DNA from: Actinacidiphila oryziradicis
Lineage (GTDB): Bacteria > Actinomycetota > Actinomycetes > Streptomycetales > Streptomycetaceae
Direction of reading: 5' to 3'
Assembly (NCBI RefSeq): GCF_005047355.1
Contig: NZ_SUMC01000005.1
Span: 230,060 to 294,059 of the forward strand
Length of the DNA stretch: 64,000 nt
A program made the position numbers and the translations under genes. The notes beneath the pieces were generated by a model. That model did no database searches. It worked only from the letters and a program-made list of their open reading frames with translations, and had not been told where the DNA came from. Positions 1-8,227 of this stretch are shown one piece after another; the first letter of the stretch is position 1; every line of letters starts with the position of its first letter.

Positions 1-1084
1 CCAGATCCTCATCGGTCTCCAGCTGAAGAAGCTGGACGAGCTGGAACGCAAGCACGAGGACCCCGAGGTGCTGGAGGGCCTGTTCGACCTGGACCATCTC
101 ACCGCCCGGCTGCGCCGCTACGAGGAAAACCTGGTGATCCTCGGCGGCGGCCAGCCGCAGCGCCGCTGGCGCAAACCGGTACGCCTGCTCGATGTGCTGC
201 GCGCCGCGCAGGGCGAGGTCCAGGACTACCGCCGGATCTCGATCGAGGTCGAGGACGAGCCCTGGGTGACCGAGCGCGCGGTGGGACCGCTGGTCCACAT
301 CCTGGCGGAACTGATGGAGAACGCCGCCGCCTTCTCCAAGCCGCCGACCCCCGTCGAAGTGCGGGCCGCGATGGTCAGCCGGGGCTTCGCCGTGGAGATC
401 GAGGACCGCGGCCTGGGCATGGAACCCGAGCAGTACGCCGCCGCCAACGCCCTGATGCAGTCGCCGCCGCAGCTCGATGTGATGACCCACGCCGACGATG
501 TACGCCTCGGCCTGTACGTGGTCGCCCGGCTCTCCGCGAGCCTGGGCCTCCGGGTGGAACTGCGGCCATCGGCCTTCGGCGGCACCCGTGTCATCGTGCT
601 GCTCCCGGAACCGCTGGTGGTGGACCGCCCCCGCCCGGTACCCGGGCCGGCCGCGCTCCCCGAGGAGGTCCCCCGGGACCCCGCCGGTCCGCAGCCCCAC
701 CCGCTGGACGGTACGGACGGTCCCCGCCCGCCCCACGAGGACGGGCAGTTGCCGACCCGCTCCCGGGGACGCGCGATGGCCGACGTAACAGCACCCGCCG
801 GATCACCGGATCGGAGTGACGCGGCCGCATCGTCCGATTCCCAGCCACTGCCCCAGCGGGTGCGCCAGGCCAGCCTGGTCACCGAGCTCAGGGCCCCGGC
901 GGACTCCGGTGAACAGACCGACCAGGAGACCTGGGCCGTACGCGATCTGCCCAGCCGATCCGGTGCCACGATCGGCGCGTTCCAGAGACAGTCCCGCAGG
1001 ACCCGGCCCGTCGACGACGCCTTCCAGCCCCCGGCGAACGGATCCCCCGAGCCCAGTTCCCGCACGACGGAGGACCGAGGATGA
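1..1084 (+). CDS. cvnA: Conservon histidine-kinase-like ATPase, C-terminal part (5' end outside window)
   Basis: The frame is open from base 2 and shows the last 360 residues. It begins inside the dimerisation/phosphoacceptor region (LKKLDELE, then a GLFDLDHL segment). An HATPase_c domain follows: the N box LMENAAAFS, the G1 box EDRGLGME, and the G2/C-terminal part SAFGGTRVIVLLP. The last roughly 150 residues are Pro/Arg-rich and look disordered. This is the usual CvnA layout, a membrane sensor ATPase that starts each conservon. It overlaps the next gene by 4 bases (ATGA), so cvnA-D are translationally coupled. By analogy with studied conservons the four proteins form a membrane complex resembling eukaryotic G-protein signalling; the input signal here is unknown. 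The sensor domain cannot be seen. Confidence 0.93.
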   Translation, partial: QILIGLQLKKLDELERKHEDPEVLEGLFDLDHLTARLRRYEENLVILGGGQPQRRWRKPVRLLDVLRAAQGEVQDYRRISIEVEDEPWVTERAVGPLVHILAELMENAAAFSKPPTPVEVRAAMVSRGFAVEIEDRGLGMEPEQYAAANALMQSPPQLDVMTHADDVRLGLYVVARLSASLGLRVELRPSAFGGTRVIVLLPEPLVVDRPRPVPGPAALPEEVPRDPAGPQPHPLDGTDGPRPPHEDGQLPTRSRGRAMADVTAPAGSPDRSDAAASSDSQPLPQRVRQASLVTELRAPADSGEQTDQETWAVRDLPSRSGATIGAFQRQSRRTRPVDDAFQPPANGSPEPSSRTTEDRG

Positions 1085-1515
1085 CGCAGCCAACCACCGC
1101 CACCAACGCAGACCTGGACTGGCTCCTGGACGGCCTGGTCGACCAGGTCGCGGGCGCCCGGCACGCCATCGTCCTGTCAGACGACGGCCTGGTGATCAGC
1201 CGGTCCCAGACCATCGAACGCTCGGACGCCGAACGCCTCGCCGCGATCGCCACCGGCCAGCAGAGCCTGGCCCGCGGTGTCGGACAGCTCTTCAGCGGCG
1301 GACCGGTCCACCAGGTCATCGTCGAGATGGCCGACCTGTGGCTGTTCATCACCGCGGCGGGCCGCGGCACCCATCTGGCCGTGGTCGCCTCCCAGGAGGT
1401 CGACGCCGAACTGATGGCCGTCGCAATGCACACCCTGGTCCAGCAGGTCGGCCAGAAGCTGGGAACCGACGCGCGCAGCACCCCGCAGGCCGATGACGCG
1501 GGGAGACACGGATGA
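1081..1515 (+). CDS. cvnB: Roadblock/LC7 domain protein of a conservon
   Basis: This 144-residue protein is a single roadblock/LC7 domain. It has the typical opening DLDWLLDGLVDQV, then a hydrophobic strand (HAIVLSDDGLVISRS) and the helix DAERLAAIATGQQSLA. Roadblock proteins act as GTPase partners or GAP-like scaffolds, which fits a GTPase encoded two genes downstream. The ATG overlaps the cvnA stop as ATGA, and the stop overlaps the cvnC start the same way, so expression is coupled. Length is normal for the family. The last 15 residues are variable and probably a tail. Confidence 0.95.
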   Translation: MTQPTTATNADLDWLLDGLVDQVAGARHAIVLSDDGLVISRSQTIERSDAERLAAIATGQQSLARGVGQLFSGGPVHQVIVEMADLWLFITAAGRGTHLAVVASQEVDAELMAVAMHTLVQQVGQKLGTDARSTPQADDAGRHG

Positions 1516-1910
1516 AGCACTGGACGGAGGGCTTCGACGACGATGACGCCGACGAGCCCCTGGTCCGTCCCTACACGATCACCAGCGGACGAACCACCCC
1601 CGAGCGGGACGACCTGACGCTCATCACCCTGGTGACGGCGATTCCCGAGGTCTCTTCGGAGGCCGGACACGGCCTGCGGAGAATGCAGCCGGAACACCGC
1701 ACCATCCTCGCTCTGTGCAAGGGGCCCATGGCGGTGGCCGAAGTCGCCTCCGCGCTGGACCTCCCGGTGACAGTGACCAAGATCCTCATCGGCGATCTGA
1801 TCGAGGCCGGCCAGGTGCGGGCCCGGCCACCGCTGGCCTTCGCACAGGCAGGCGGCATCCCCGACATGACAATCCTTGAGGCGGTGAGGGATGGGCTACG
1901 CAAGCTCTGA
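1512..1910 (+). CDS. cvnC: DUF742 conservon protein
   Basis: This 132-residue protein carries the DUF742 signature: LVRPYTITSGRT near the N terminus, a middle helix ending in HRTILALC, and a winged-helix-like C-terminal half (VAEVASALDLPVTVTKILIGDLIEAG). The second half resembles a DNA-binding or protein-binding winged helix, but DUF742 proteins are normally discussed as members of the conservon complex. It starts in an ATGA overlap with cvnB and runs 20 bases into cvnD. No odd features are seen. Confidence 0.94.
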   Translation: MKHWTEGFDDDDADEPLVRPYTITSGRTTPERDDLTLITLVTAIPEVSSEAGHGLRRMQPEHRTILALCKGPMAVAEVASALDLPVTVTKILIGDLIEAGQVRARPPLAFAQAGGIPDMTILEAVRDGLRKL

Positions 1911-2490
1911 CCACGGGGACACTGCTCCCCTGGCAGTCAAGATCCTGATCGCCGGTGGTTTCGGCGTCGGAAAGACGACCCTGGTCGGCACGTTGAGCGA
2001 AGTCGCCCCACTGCGCACCGAGGAGTACCTGACCCGTGCCAGCGTCGGCGTGGACGATCTGGAGGGGGTGAGCGGCAAGTCCACCACCACCGTCGCACTG
2101 GACTTCGGGCGCATCACCATCAGCAGCGAACTCGTCGTCTACCTGTTCGGCACCCCCGGGCAGGAACGCTTCTGGTTCATGTGGAACGACCTCGTCAACG
2201 GGGCGATGGGCGCGGTCGTCCTGGTCGACACCCGCCGACTGGATGTGAGCTTCGCGTCGATCGACTTCTTCGAAAGCCGCGGTATCCCCTTCGTCGTCGG
2301 CGTCAACTGCTTCCACGGTGTCAGGGACCGGACACAGGAGGAGATCCGCGCGGCACTCGATCTCGATCCGCAGGTGCCGCTGGTGCTCTGCGACGCCCGC
2401 GACCGGTCGGCGGCCCGCGATGTGCTGCTCGCGCTCATCGAACACCTGATGGCAGGTCACTCCCGCCCCGCACCACACCCGGTGGCCTGA
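1891..2490 (+). CDS. cvnD: Conservon small GTPase
   Basis: This 199-residue P-loop GTPase belongs to the MglA/Arf-like family. The Walker A motif is GGFGVGKTT near residue 22, the switch II region holds FGTPGQERFWFMW, and a VGVN-type base-recognition motif (FVVGVNCF) replaces the standard NKxD, as is usual in CvnD proteins. The ATG at 1891 lies inside the end of cvnC, with GAGG-containing sequence upstream. It is the last gene of the operon. It should cycle between GTP and GDP forms under control of the roadblock partner; that role is family knowledge, not shown by the sequence alone. Confidence 0.95.
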   Translation: MGYASSDHGDTAPLAVKILIAGGFGVGKTTLVGTLSEVAPLRTEEYLTRASVGVDDLEGVSGKSTTTVALDFGRITISSELVVYLFGTPGQERFWFMWNDLVNGAMGAVVLVDTRRLDVSFASIDFFESRGIPFVVGVNCFHGVRDRTQEEIRAALDLDPQVPLVLCDARDRSAARDVLLALIEHLMAGHSRPAPHPVA

Positions 2491-2858
2491 CCGGGCCGCG
2501 TCCCTGGACGCTCCGATGCCCCGCACCATCGCTCTGGTGGTACGGGGTCGGCGGCGTCCGACGCCGGGCCCAATCCAGTGCTGCGCGACGGTAAGCGGAC
2601 GGTGTCAGCCATGAGCCCCTGGAGCAAGGAGATCTGCCCCAAGTGAGCGAAGCGGTCCCTGACCAGCCCGCGTAGTCGTTCCTCGACCGTATGGACATTT
2701 CCCGAAGTGGGGCTGACGACGACCCGGCCGAGGTCCCCGTCGGGCGCGGCCGGCAGGGAGTCCGTCCGGCCGTGACCGCGCGGCCTGGCCGGATCGTGCC
2801 CATGGCCTTCTTCCCTGTTAGGTCTGCGTGTTGAAGCGGATCGAGCAAGGGTGGGTTC
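2491..2858. other. Gene-poor gap after the conservon
   Basis: No convincing gene was found in these 368 bases. A minus-strand stretch around 2590-2720 reads as VEERLRGLVRDRFAHLGQIS and looks protein-like, but it has no recognisable family and no plausible start, so it may be a coding remnant. The stretch leads directly into an integrase fragment, which suggests this gap is scar tissue from an old integration or deletion. Confidence 0.4.
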
Positions 2859-3140
2859 GTGACTGGATGGCGTACGTACTGGGTGCCGCAGCGCCGCTGT
2901 GTGGAATCCGAGCTGGTGCCCGCTTTGGCGGGGTGGGGGGATCTCGCGGCACGTGAGGAGCGTGCTGGGGTTCATGTGGGGGACCCGATTCTGCTTTCGC
3001 CGGACTTCCGGGTCGCTCCTGCCTTCCACCAAATCGTCCACCCGCACGAGATCACAGCCGAACTCAGGCGCGAACTGATCGACGGGACGGCGACCCTCGC
3101 GATGGCGAACTGCACCAGTCGACTCGCGAAGGTGCCACGT
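2859..3140 (+). pseudogene. N-terminal fragment resembling a site-specific integrase
   Basis: The frame opens with GTG and reads TGWRTYWVPQRRCVESELVP, then WGDLAAREERAGVHVGDPI and LLSPDFRV. This resembles the N-terminal lead-in of Streptomyces tyrosine-recombinase-type integrases that I recall. After about 50 residues the resemblance stops and the frame runs antisense into the neighbouring glyoxalase gene, so no catalytic domain is left. I read it as a remnant rather than an expressed gene. The family assignment is from memory of similar openings and is moderate at best. Confidence 0.45.
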
Positions 3141-3150
3141 TCGCGGCCAC

Positions 3151-3585
3151 TCAGTCGAGACAGAACTCGTTGCCCTCGATGTCCTGCATCACGAGGCACG
3201 ACTCGTCGAATCCATCGGCAAGCAGTAGTCGCACGCGTACCGCGCCGAGCGCGACCAGTCGTGCGCACTCGGCCTCAAGTGCGGCCAGGCGCTCTTCACC
3301 CACGAGCCCGATGCCGACCCGCACGTCAAGATGCAGCCGATTCTTGACGACCTTCCCTTCGGGAACGCGCTGGAAGAACAGTCGCGGGCCCACACCTGAG
3401 GGATCAATGCATGCGGACGCCGAACCCTGACGCTCAGGCGGCAGTGCGCGATCGAAATCGTCCCAAGTAGCAAACCCCTGCGGTGGCGGCGGTACGACGT
3501 ACCCCAACACCTCGCACCAGAAACGAGCGACGCGCTCAGGTTCTGCGCAGTCGAAGGTGATTTGGAACTGCTTGATCGACGCCAT
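3151..3585 (-). CDS. VOC/glyoxalase-fold protein
   Basis: This 144-residue protein has the two beta-alpha-beta-beta-beta modules of the vicinal-oxygen-chelate superfamily. It opens with QFQITFDCAEPERVARFWCE, has a middle RLHLDVRVG strand that usually carries a metal or substrate ligand, and ends in the characteristic MQDIEGNEFCLD. Members include glyoxalases, dioxygenases and antibiotic-binding proteins, so the substrate cannot be named. The ATG is preceded by a short purine-rich stretch. The gene stands alone between an integrase remnant and an ABC exporter. Confidence 0.85.
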   Translation of the reverse strand: MASIKQFQITFDCAEPERVARFWCEVLGYVVPPPPQGFATWDDFDRALPPERQGSASACIDPSGVGPRLFFQRVPEGKVVKNRLHLDVRVGIGLVGEERLAALEAECARLVALGAVRVRLLLADGFDESCLVMQDIEGNEFCLD

Positions 3586-3651
3586 CGGTCCATCCTAGAG
3601 ACGGGGTCTTACGTCGTCTCCACGGGCCCGTCCCTGGCTAGGTTGTGGCGC

Positions 3652-3780
3652 ATGCGGCCGACTCTTGGCGATGAGTGGGACCTTGAGCCGTGGGATGACG
3701 ATCCTGACAGTGTCGATGCCCACTACATTCGGGAGTCCGGTTGCCGGATCACGGGCCACCGGTTCGCCCGCCCGGTCTGA
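3652..3780 (+). CDS. Possible small acidic protein (42 aa)
   Basis: A short frame begins at ATG 3652 and encodes a 42-residue, Asp-rich peptide (GDEWDLEPWDDDPDSVDAHY, then an ESGCRITGHRF tail). It is not antisense to any real gene, and its 3' end lies just before the convergent ABC permease. No ribosome-binding site is obvious and no family is recognised. It could be a genuine small protein or a fragment of a larger lost gene. Confidence 0.25.
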   Translation: MRPTLGDEWDLEPWDDDPDSVDAHYIRESGCRITGHRFARPV

Positions 3781-3786
3781 GCCGGC

Positions 3787-4650
3787 TCAGACGTCTCGAC
3801 GCCGCACGACGACGACGGCGACGACCACCGAGACAAGCGCCCAGGCCCCGAGCACGATCCACGATCCGGTGATCGACGGTGGGTACTTGCCCATGGTGGT
3901 GTAGGAGTTCGGGTTCACGGTCAGCCGGCCCTCCGCGACGAGGGGCAAGCAATTGCCGATCTGCCTCAGGAGCTTGTACCTGTCGCCTCCGAAAAGCAGG
4001 GGCACGACGAACAACAGCCCCACGACCCCGACGATCGAGGCCGTAGCGTGCCGGAGGACGGCACCGAACGCCATACCGATGAGCGCGCATACAGGGACGA
4101 TCAACGCGTATGCGGCGACAGCCCGCAGACAGCCGGGGTCGTTGATCGAGAGTCCGACGTGGCGCGAGGCCAACATCGCGTTGGTGGTGAAGAACGACGT
4201 CGTCGAGACGAGGACACCAAGAACAAGTGTGACCGCCGAGACGACGGTCACCTTGGCTGCCACCATCGCACGGCGGTCGGGAACGGCTGCGAGCGTCGTG
4301 CGGATCATTCCGGTGGCGTACTCGCCGAAGACCGTGATGGCGCCGATACTGGCCGCGGCCAGCGCCATGAGGTAGGCGGCGATGCTGTTGAGGCCGTGCC
4401 AGAGCGGGTCGTACTTGTAGGGCAGGAAACCGGGCTGCGCGGGATGAGGGTGGTCGATGTAGGGGAAGTCAGAGTGGACGGCGTTGATATTGATCGCGAT
4501 GGCTGCGAGCGCGCTGAGCACAAGCACCCAGTAGGTCGACCGGAGCGACCGGAGCTTGATCCACTCGGCGGCGAGAAGGTCCGCGAACCGCGCCGGAAGT
4601 TCGGCCCCGGGCGCGGGCGGCCTGCCGGCGGACAACGTCAGTGTGCTCAT
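3787..4650 (-). CDS. ABC exporter permease
   Basis: This 287-residue protein has about six transmembrane segments. Short cytosolic leader sequence (LLAAEWIKLRSLRSTYWVLV) precedes the first segment; the AEWxKLRSxRST motif is typical of ABC-2 type permeases found beside drug-type ATPases in actinomycetes. A large loop lies between segments 1 and 2, and the protein ends in an Arg-rich tail (VVVRRRDV). Its ATG overlaps the stop of the ATPase gene (ATGA), so the two form an operon and presumably one transporter. Substrate unknown; peptides or lipid-like compounds are possible. Confidence 0.92.
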   Translation of the reverse strand: MSTLTLSAGRPPAPGAELPARFADLLAAEWIKLRSLRSTYWVLVLSALAAIAININAVHSDFPYIDHPHPAQPGFLPYKYDPLWHGLNSIAAYLMALAAASIGAITVFGEYATGMIRTTLAAVPDRRAMVAAKVTVVSAVTLVLGVLVSTTSFFTTNAMLASRHVGLSINDPGCLRAVAAYALIVPVCALIGMAFGAVLRHATASIVGVVGLLFVVPLLFGGDRYKLLRQIGNCLPLVAEGRLTVNPNSYTTMGKYPPSITGSWIVLGAWALVSVVVAVVVVRRRDV

Positions 4651-5558
4651 CGGGATTCTCCTGCGAGGTATTCGGCGCTGTCGGCAGTGAGTTGCATGAA
4701 CGCCACCTCCAAGGAGGAGGTCTGAGTGGTGAGTTCGTGCAGCACGATGCGGTGCCGGTGGGCGAGCTCGCCGATCCGGGCCGCGCTCAGCCCGGTCACC
4801 TTGCCCACCTCGTCATTCTCCTGCTGCACCGACGCGCCCTCGGTGGTCAGTACGGCCGCCAGCGCGGCGAGATCCGGCGTATGCACCGTGACGCTCAGGT
4901 GTGTGCTGCGAGCCGAGAAGTCCACCAGGCTCTGGTCGGCGATCAGTTCGCCCTGACCGATGACGATGAGCTGGTCGGCGGTGTGCTGCATCTCGGCCAT
5001 CATGTGGCTGGAGACGAAGACAGTGCGGCCCTCGGACGCCATGCGGCGGAACAGGCCGCGCACCCACAGCACGCCTTCGGGGTCCAAGCCGTTGAGCGGC
5101 TCGTCGAACAGAAGTACTGGGGGGTCGCCGAGCAGGGCGCCCGCGATGCCGAGTCGCTGCTTCATGCCGAGGGAGAAGCCGCCGATGCGGCGCCGCGCTG
5201 CTCCGGCCAGTCCGACCTCGTGGAGGACCTTGTCCACACGGCTCAGCGGGATGCGGTTGCTGCGGGCCAGGGCGGACAAGTGCGCAGCCGCGCTACGTCC
5301 GCCGTGGACGTCCTGGGCGTCCAGCAGCGCGCCGACGTGGCGGAGTCCGCGCGGGCGGTTCGAAAAGGGGACCCCGTCGACAGTGACGGACCCGCTGGTG
5401 GGAGCGTTCAGGCCGAGGATCATCCGCAGCGTGGTGGACTTGCCGGCGCCGTTCGGGCCGAGGAACCCGGTGACCTGGCCGGGCCGCACCGTGAAGGTCA
5501 GGTCGTTGACGGCGACGATGTCTCCGTAACGCTTGGTCAGTTGCTTGGCTTCAATCAC
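4647..5558 (-). CDS. ABC exporter ATP-binding protein
   Basis: This is a complete ABC ATPase with Walker A GPNGAGKST, signature FSLGMKQRLGIAGAL, Walker B PVLLFDEPLNGLDPEG and the H-loop VFVSSHMMAEM. The C-terminal 90 residues form the usual accessory domain. I chose the GTG at 5558 because the conserved domain begins immediately after it (IEAKQLTKRYGD). In-frame ATGs at 5594 and 5609 are possible but would add a non-conserved leader. The gene pairs with the permease downstream. A truncated membrane sensor gene starts divergently 130 bp away and may once have controlled the exporter. Confidence 0.92.
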   Translation of the reverse strand: MIEAKQLTKRYGDIVAVNDLTFTVRPGQVTGFLGPNGAGKSTTLRMILGLNAPTSGSVTVDGVPFSNRPRGLRHVGALLDAQDVHGGRSAAAHLSALARSNRIPLSRVDKVLHEVGLAGAARRRIGGFSLGMKQRLGIAGALLGDPPVLLFDEPLNGLDPEGVLWVRGLFRRMASEGRTVFVSSHMMAEMQHTADQLIVIGQGELIADQSLVDFSARSTHLSVTVHTPDLAALAAVLTTEGASVQQENDEVGKVTGLSAARIGELAHRHRIVLHELTTQTSSLEVAFMQLTADSAEYLAGESR

Positions 5559-5690
5559 GGTGTCAACGGTGCTGTTCCGGCGTCCGGGCCACATCGCGCC
5601 GGCGGCCACAATCCGCGAACGCGTTTGTATCCCGGGGGATTACGTCTGCGGGCCAATGTGCCGGTGAGTCCCGGAGCTTACGATCCATCC

Positions 5691-6125
5691 ATGACCGCCA
5701 CGTCCCGGCCCCCCCTGCTCAAGCGTCTGCCGCCAGGCGTGTGGGTGGCTGTCTTCTGGTCGACGGTGATCCTGGTGCGCACGCTCCAACGGCCCGATGA
5801 GTTGCGCCATTTGCTCGACCTCAGGGGCAACATGGAGGACGGGCCACTCCTGATCACCGCTGTCGTCACGACACTGGCCGCGCTGATGCTGTTCCGCGTG
5901 CCGCTGGCGGCCCTTGCCGTGGTGCTCGCGGGCTCCTACTTCTCCCTCGTGTGCTGGGTGGTGGAGACGCCGGTCGTGCTCTTCCTCCTGGCCGATGGAG
6001 TCGTGGGTTACGTCGCGGCCACCCGCTCGCGTCGCGTCTCTGTCCTGGCGGCCCTGATGCCGGTCGGCACGGTGACCGGCTACACGATCTGGCGGCTGGC
6101 ATCCATGTACCGTTGCTTCGATCCT
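5691..6125 (+). pseudogene. 5' stub of a membrane protein, probably a sensor kinase, truncated by the IS607 element
   Basis: From ATG 5691 the frame encodes a short positively charged leader, then four or so hydrophobic segments (GVWVAVFWSTVILVRTL; PLLITAVVTTLAALMLF; VVLAGSYFSLVCWVVETPVV; a last one before TIWRLASMYR). The pattern of short helices without large loops matches the N-terminal half of NarL-type sensor histidine kinases. Coding sense is lost at about 6110-6140, where the IS607 right end begins, and the rest of the gene is not found on the other side of the element. Insertion therefore came with, or after, a deletion. The kinase identity is inference. Confidence 0.55.
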
Positions 6126-6129
6126 CAGG

Positions 6130-6200
6130 GAATCTCAGCAATCCGGGCATTCCGGCCCGGAAGGTCCGTCACATCACCAAAGCGTGAGGGCTTTGGTTTG
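6130..6200 (-). ncRNA. Candidate omegaRNA 3' end of tnpB
   Basis: Read on the minus strand, the tnpB stop codon lies in a perfect 8-bp hairpin (arms 6176-6183 and 6190-6197, ACCAAAGC/GCTTTGGT on the plus strand). A 6-bp hairpin follows 15 bases further on (arms 6143-6148 and 6155-6160, CCGGGC/GCCCGG). In characterised TnpB systems the guide RNA scaffold overlaps the end of tnpB and the transposon right end, and its guide comes from the flanking DNA. The location and structures fit, but the RNA is inferred. Its guide would be host sequence just below about 6130-6140. Confidence 0.45.
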
Positions 6201-7622
6201 AGTACGGTCTCTCGTTTCCTTCTGCTGCTGGTGCGGCAGTCTTGTGCCACCTGCCCGCCCCGCCTCGGCCTTGCGGCTGGGGCGGGTGACGCGGGTCTTC
6301 CGGTCGGCTCCACGAGGTTTCGGCGCTCGCGCGTCCTGGTCTCCGGCCACTCCGGTACCAGTCATGCAGGCCGCCGCGAGAGCGGCGAGGTTCCTGGCTG
6401 CGTTCTCGTCCCGGTCCATGACCAGGGGACAGGAATCGCAGTCGAAGACTCGGACGTGCAGCGGCAGCTTGGCTTTCACCGCACCGCAGTCCGAGCAGGT
6501 TTTCGAGGAGGGATACCAGCGGCTGGCGACCACCGTGCGGCAGCCGTTCCGCTTGGTCTTGTAGGTGATCTGACGACGGATCTCCCCGAACCCGGCATCA
6601 GCGATCTTCCGGGCCAGGCGCCGGTTGCGGAGCATTCCGGCGACGTTGAGGTCTTCGACCACGACGGTGCCGTACTCGCTCGTGATCGTGGTGGTGAGCT
6701 TGTGCAGGGCATCGGCGCGCAGGTGCGCGACCCGGTGGTGGACCCGGTTGCGCTCGGTGTTGGCCTTCAACCAGCGTTTGGACGGCTTCTGACCGGTCCT
6801 GCGGTCCGGGCCTTGCCTGCGGCAGACGCGACGTGACATGCGCCCCAGGGTCTTGAGGGCGGTGTCGTAGTGCGCCGGGTTCGGGATGCAGCGGATCTCC
6901 CCGAGGGAGTCGGCCATCACTGCGAGGACCTTCACCCCGAGGTCAACGCCCACGGCGACCTGCGGACGGGCGACGCGCTCCAGTTCCCGCTTGACCTCGA
7001 CCTGGAACGAGACGAACCAGCGTCCGCGCTCGTACCTGATCGTGGCGGACAGGATGCGGGCGGTGCCGTTGCTGACGCGCCGCTCAAGCTTGCGGGTGGA
7101 CTCGTGGGTGCGGATCGTCCCCAGCCGGGGCAACGTCACATGCCTGCGGTCCGCCTCGACGCGGATGGTGCCGGTGGTGAACCGGCACGCGAGGCGAGCG
7201 CGGTGCTTGGACTTGCGGCGGGGCATCCCGACCCGCTTGCCCTTGCGCTTGCCCTGCTTAGACTTCGCGTAGTTGTCGAACGCGGCAGCAGCGTTCGCGA
7301 GACCGGTGGAGTACGCCTCCTTGGAGTTTTCCTCCCACCACCCGGCAAACCGGGGGTCGATCTTCTTCGCCTCGTTGAACACCTTCCGCAGCGCGGGCAG
7401 CGACCACGGCCGCCAATGCGTCAGCCCGTCCTCGGGGACGCCGTACGACTCCTCGGCCCTCCGCTGCCACCACGATGCCTCAACCCAGGTCACCGCCCAG
7501 TTGAAGGAGGCACGGGCCGCACCGCAGTGGGAGAACATCATCTGCCTGGTTGTCGCGCTCGGGTCCAGCGCGTACCTGTACGCCTGCACCACGAACCCCG
7601 GCTGCGGCATGAACTTCCTCAC
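6174..7622 (-). CDS. tnpB: TnpB RNA-guided nuclease of the IS607 element
   Basis: The protein is 482 residues, starting at a GTG that overlaps the tnpA stop (GTGA). The N-terminal RNA/DNA-binding region contains FVVQAYRYALDPSATTRQ. The RuvC domain keeps all three acidic residues: D in VGVDLGVK (about residue 225), E in VVVEDLNVAGML (about 320), and D in MDRDENAARNL (about 402). The zinc ribbon CSDC...CDSC is present. No frameshift or internal stop is seen, so the enzyme should be catalytically competent. TnpB is not required for transposition; it cuts DNA guided by an RNA from the element end, which preserves the element. Confidence 0.95.
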   Translation of the reverse strand: MRKFMPQPGFVVQAYRYALDPSATTRQMMFSHCGAARASFNWAVTWVEASWWQRRAEESYGVPEDGLTHWRPWSLPALRKVFNEAKKIDPRFAGWWEENSKEAYSTGLANAAAAFDNYAKSKQGKRKGKRVGMPRRKSKHRARLACRFTTGTIRVEADRRHVTLPRLGTIRTHESTRKLERRVSNGTARILSATIRYERGRWFVSFQVEVKRELERVARPQVAVGVDLGVKVLAVMADSLGEIRCIPNPAHYDTALKTLGRMSRRVCRRQGPDRRTGQKPSKRWLKANTERNRVHHRVAHLRADALHKLTTTITSEYGTVVVEDLNVAGMLRNRRLARKIADAGFGEIRRQITYKTKRNGCRTVVASRWYPSSKTCSDCGAVKAKLPLHVRVFDCDSCPLVMDRDENAARNLAALAAACMTGTGVAGDQDARAPKPRGADRKTRVTRPSRKAEAGRAGGTRLPHQQQKETRDRTQTKALTLW

Positions 7623-8227
7623 CCGGCGTTCTCGCCCGTCACGGCGGCCATCGCACGGGCGGCACGGTTCTTCGCGGCCCGGTGCCCGTACAGCCGGGCG
7701 CACATAGAGGTGAGGACTTCGGTGATATCCCGGACCAGATCGCTGGTCGTCTCCTGCGGGTCGAGCACCACCAGGCGGCGGCCTGATGCCGACAGCGCGG
7801 ATTCGAGGTGCTCGACTCCGAAGCGGGCGAGACGGTCGCGGTGTTCCACGACGATGACGGTAGCGGTCGGGTCCGACAGGACGCGGTGCAGCTTGCGCCG
7901 CTTCCCGTTCAGCCCAGACCCGACCTCGGTCACCACCTCGGCGACCGCGAGCCCGAGCCCAGTGGCTCCCTGGACGACACGGGAGACCTGCCGGTCAAGA
8001 TCCTGCTTCTGGTCTGCGGAAGAGACGCGGCAGTACGCCACGGTCCGGCCGGACACAGGTACTTCGGGTTCGACAACGAGCCAGGAGCCAGAAGGAGTCT
8101 GGACGACGGGAACCGGCATCTTGCCGTCCCGCGCCCACTCCCACGCGGTCTGGTAGTGCACACCAGCCCGCTTCGCCCACTCCGAAAGCTTCACACGATC
8201 ACGATAGACCATAAGAGAAGCTGACAT
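7619..8227 (-). CDS. tnpA: IS607-type serine recombinase TnpA
   Basis: The 202-residue reading has a MerR-like helix-turn-helix first (KLSEWAKRAGVHYQTAWEW), then a small serine recombinase domain. The catalytic serine sits in TVAYCRVSSADQ, and the usual VVVEHRDRLARFG motif follows. Placing the DNA-binding domain before the catalytic domain is diagnostic for IS607 TnpA. Two downstream starts, ATG in MVYRDR and GTG 8194 before KLSEWAK, are equally possible; the family consensus favours the GTG. The stop overlaps the tnpB start. TnpA would move the element through a circular intermediate with little target specificity. Confidence 0.93.
   Translation of the reverse strand: MSASLMVYRDRVKLSEWAKRAGVHYQTAWEWARDGKMPVPVVQTPSGSWLVVEPEVPVSGRTVAYCRVSSADQKQDLDRQVSRVVQGATGLGLAVAEVVTEVGSGLNGKRRKLHRVLSDPTATVIVVEHRDRLARFGVEHLESALSASGRRLVVLDPQETTSDLVRDITEVLTSMCARLYGHRAAKNRAARAMAAVTGENAG

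Noticed and set aside
2181..2594. 137-codon plus-strand frame over the end of cvnD
   Set aside because: It lies in another frame of the GTPase gene and is Arg/Pro-rich; cvnD explains the sequence fully.
4641..6836. 731-codon plus-strand open frame across the ABC genes and tnpB
   Set aside because: Apart from the segment starting at 5691 it is antisense to well-supported genes and has a composition typical of GC-rich shadow frames.
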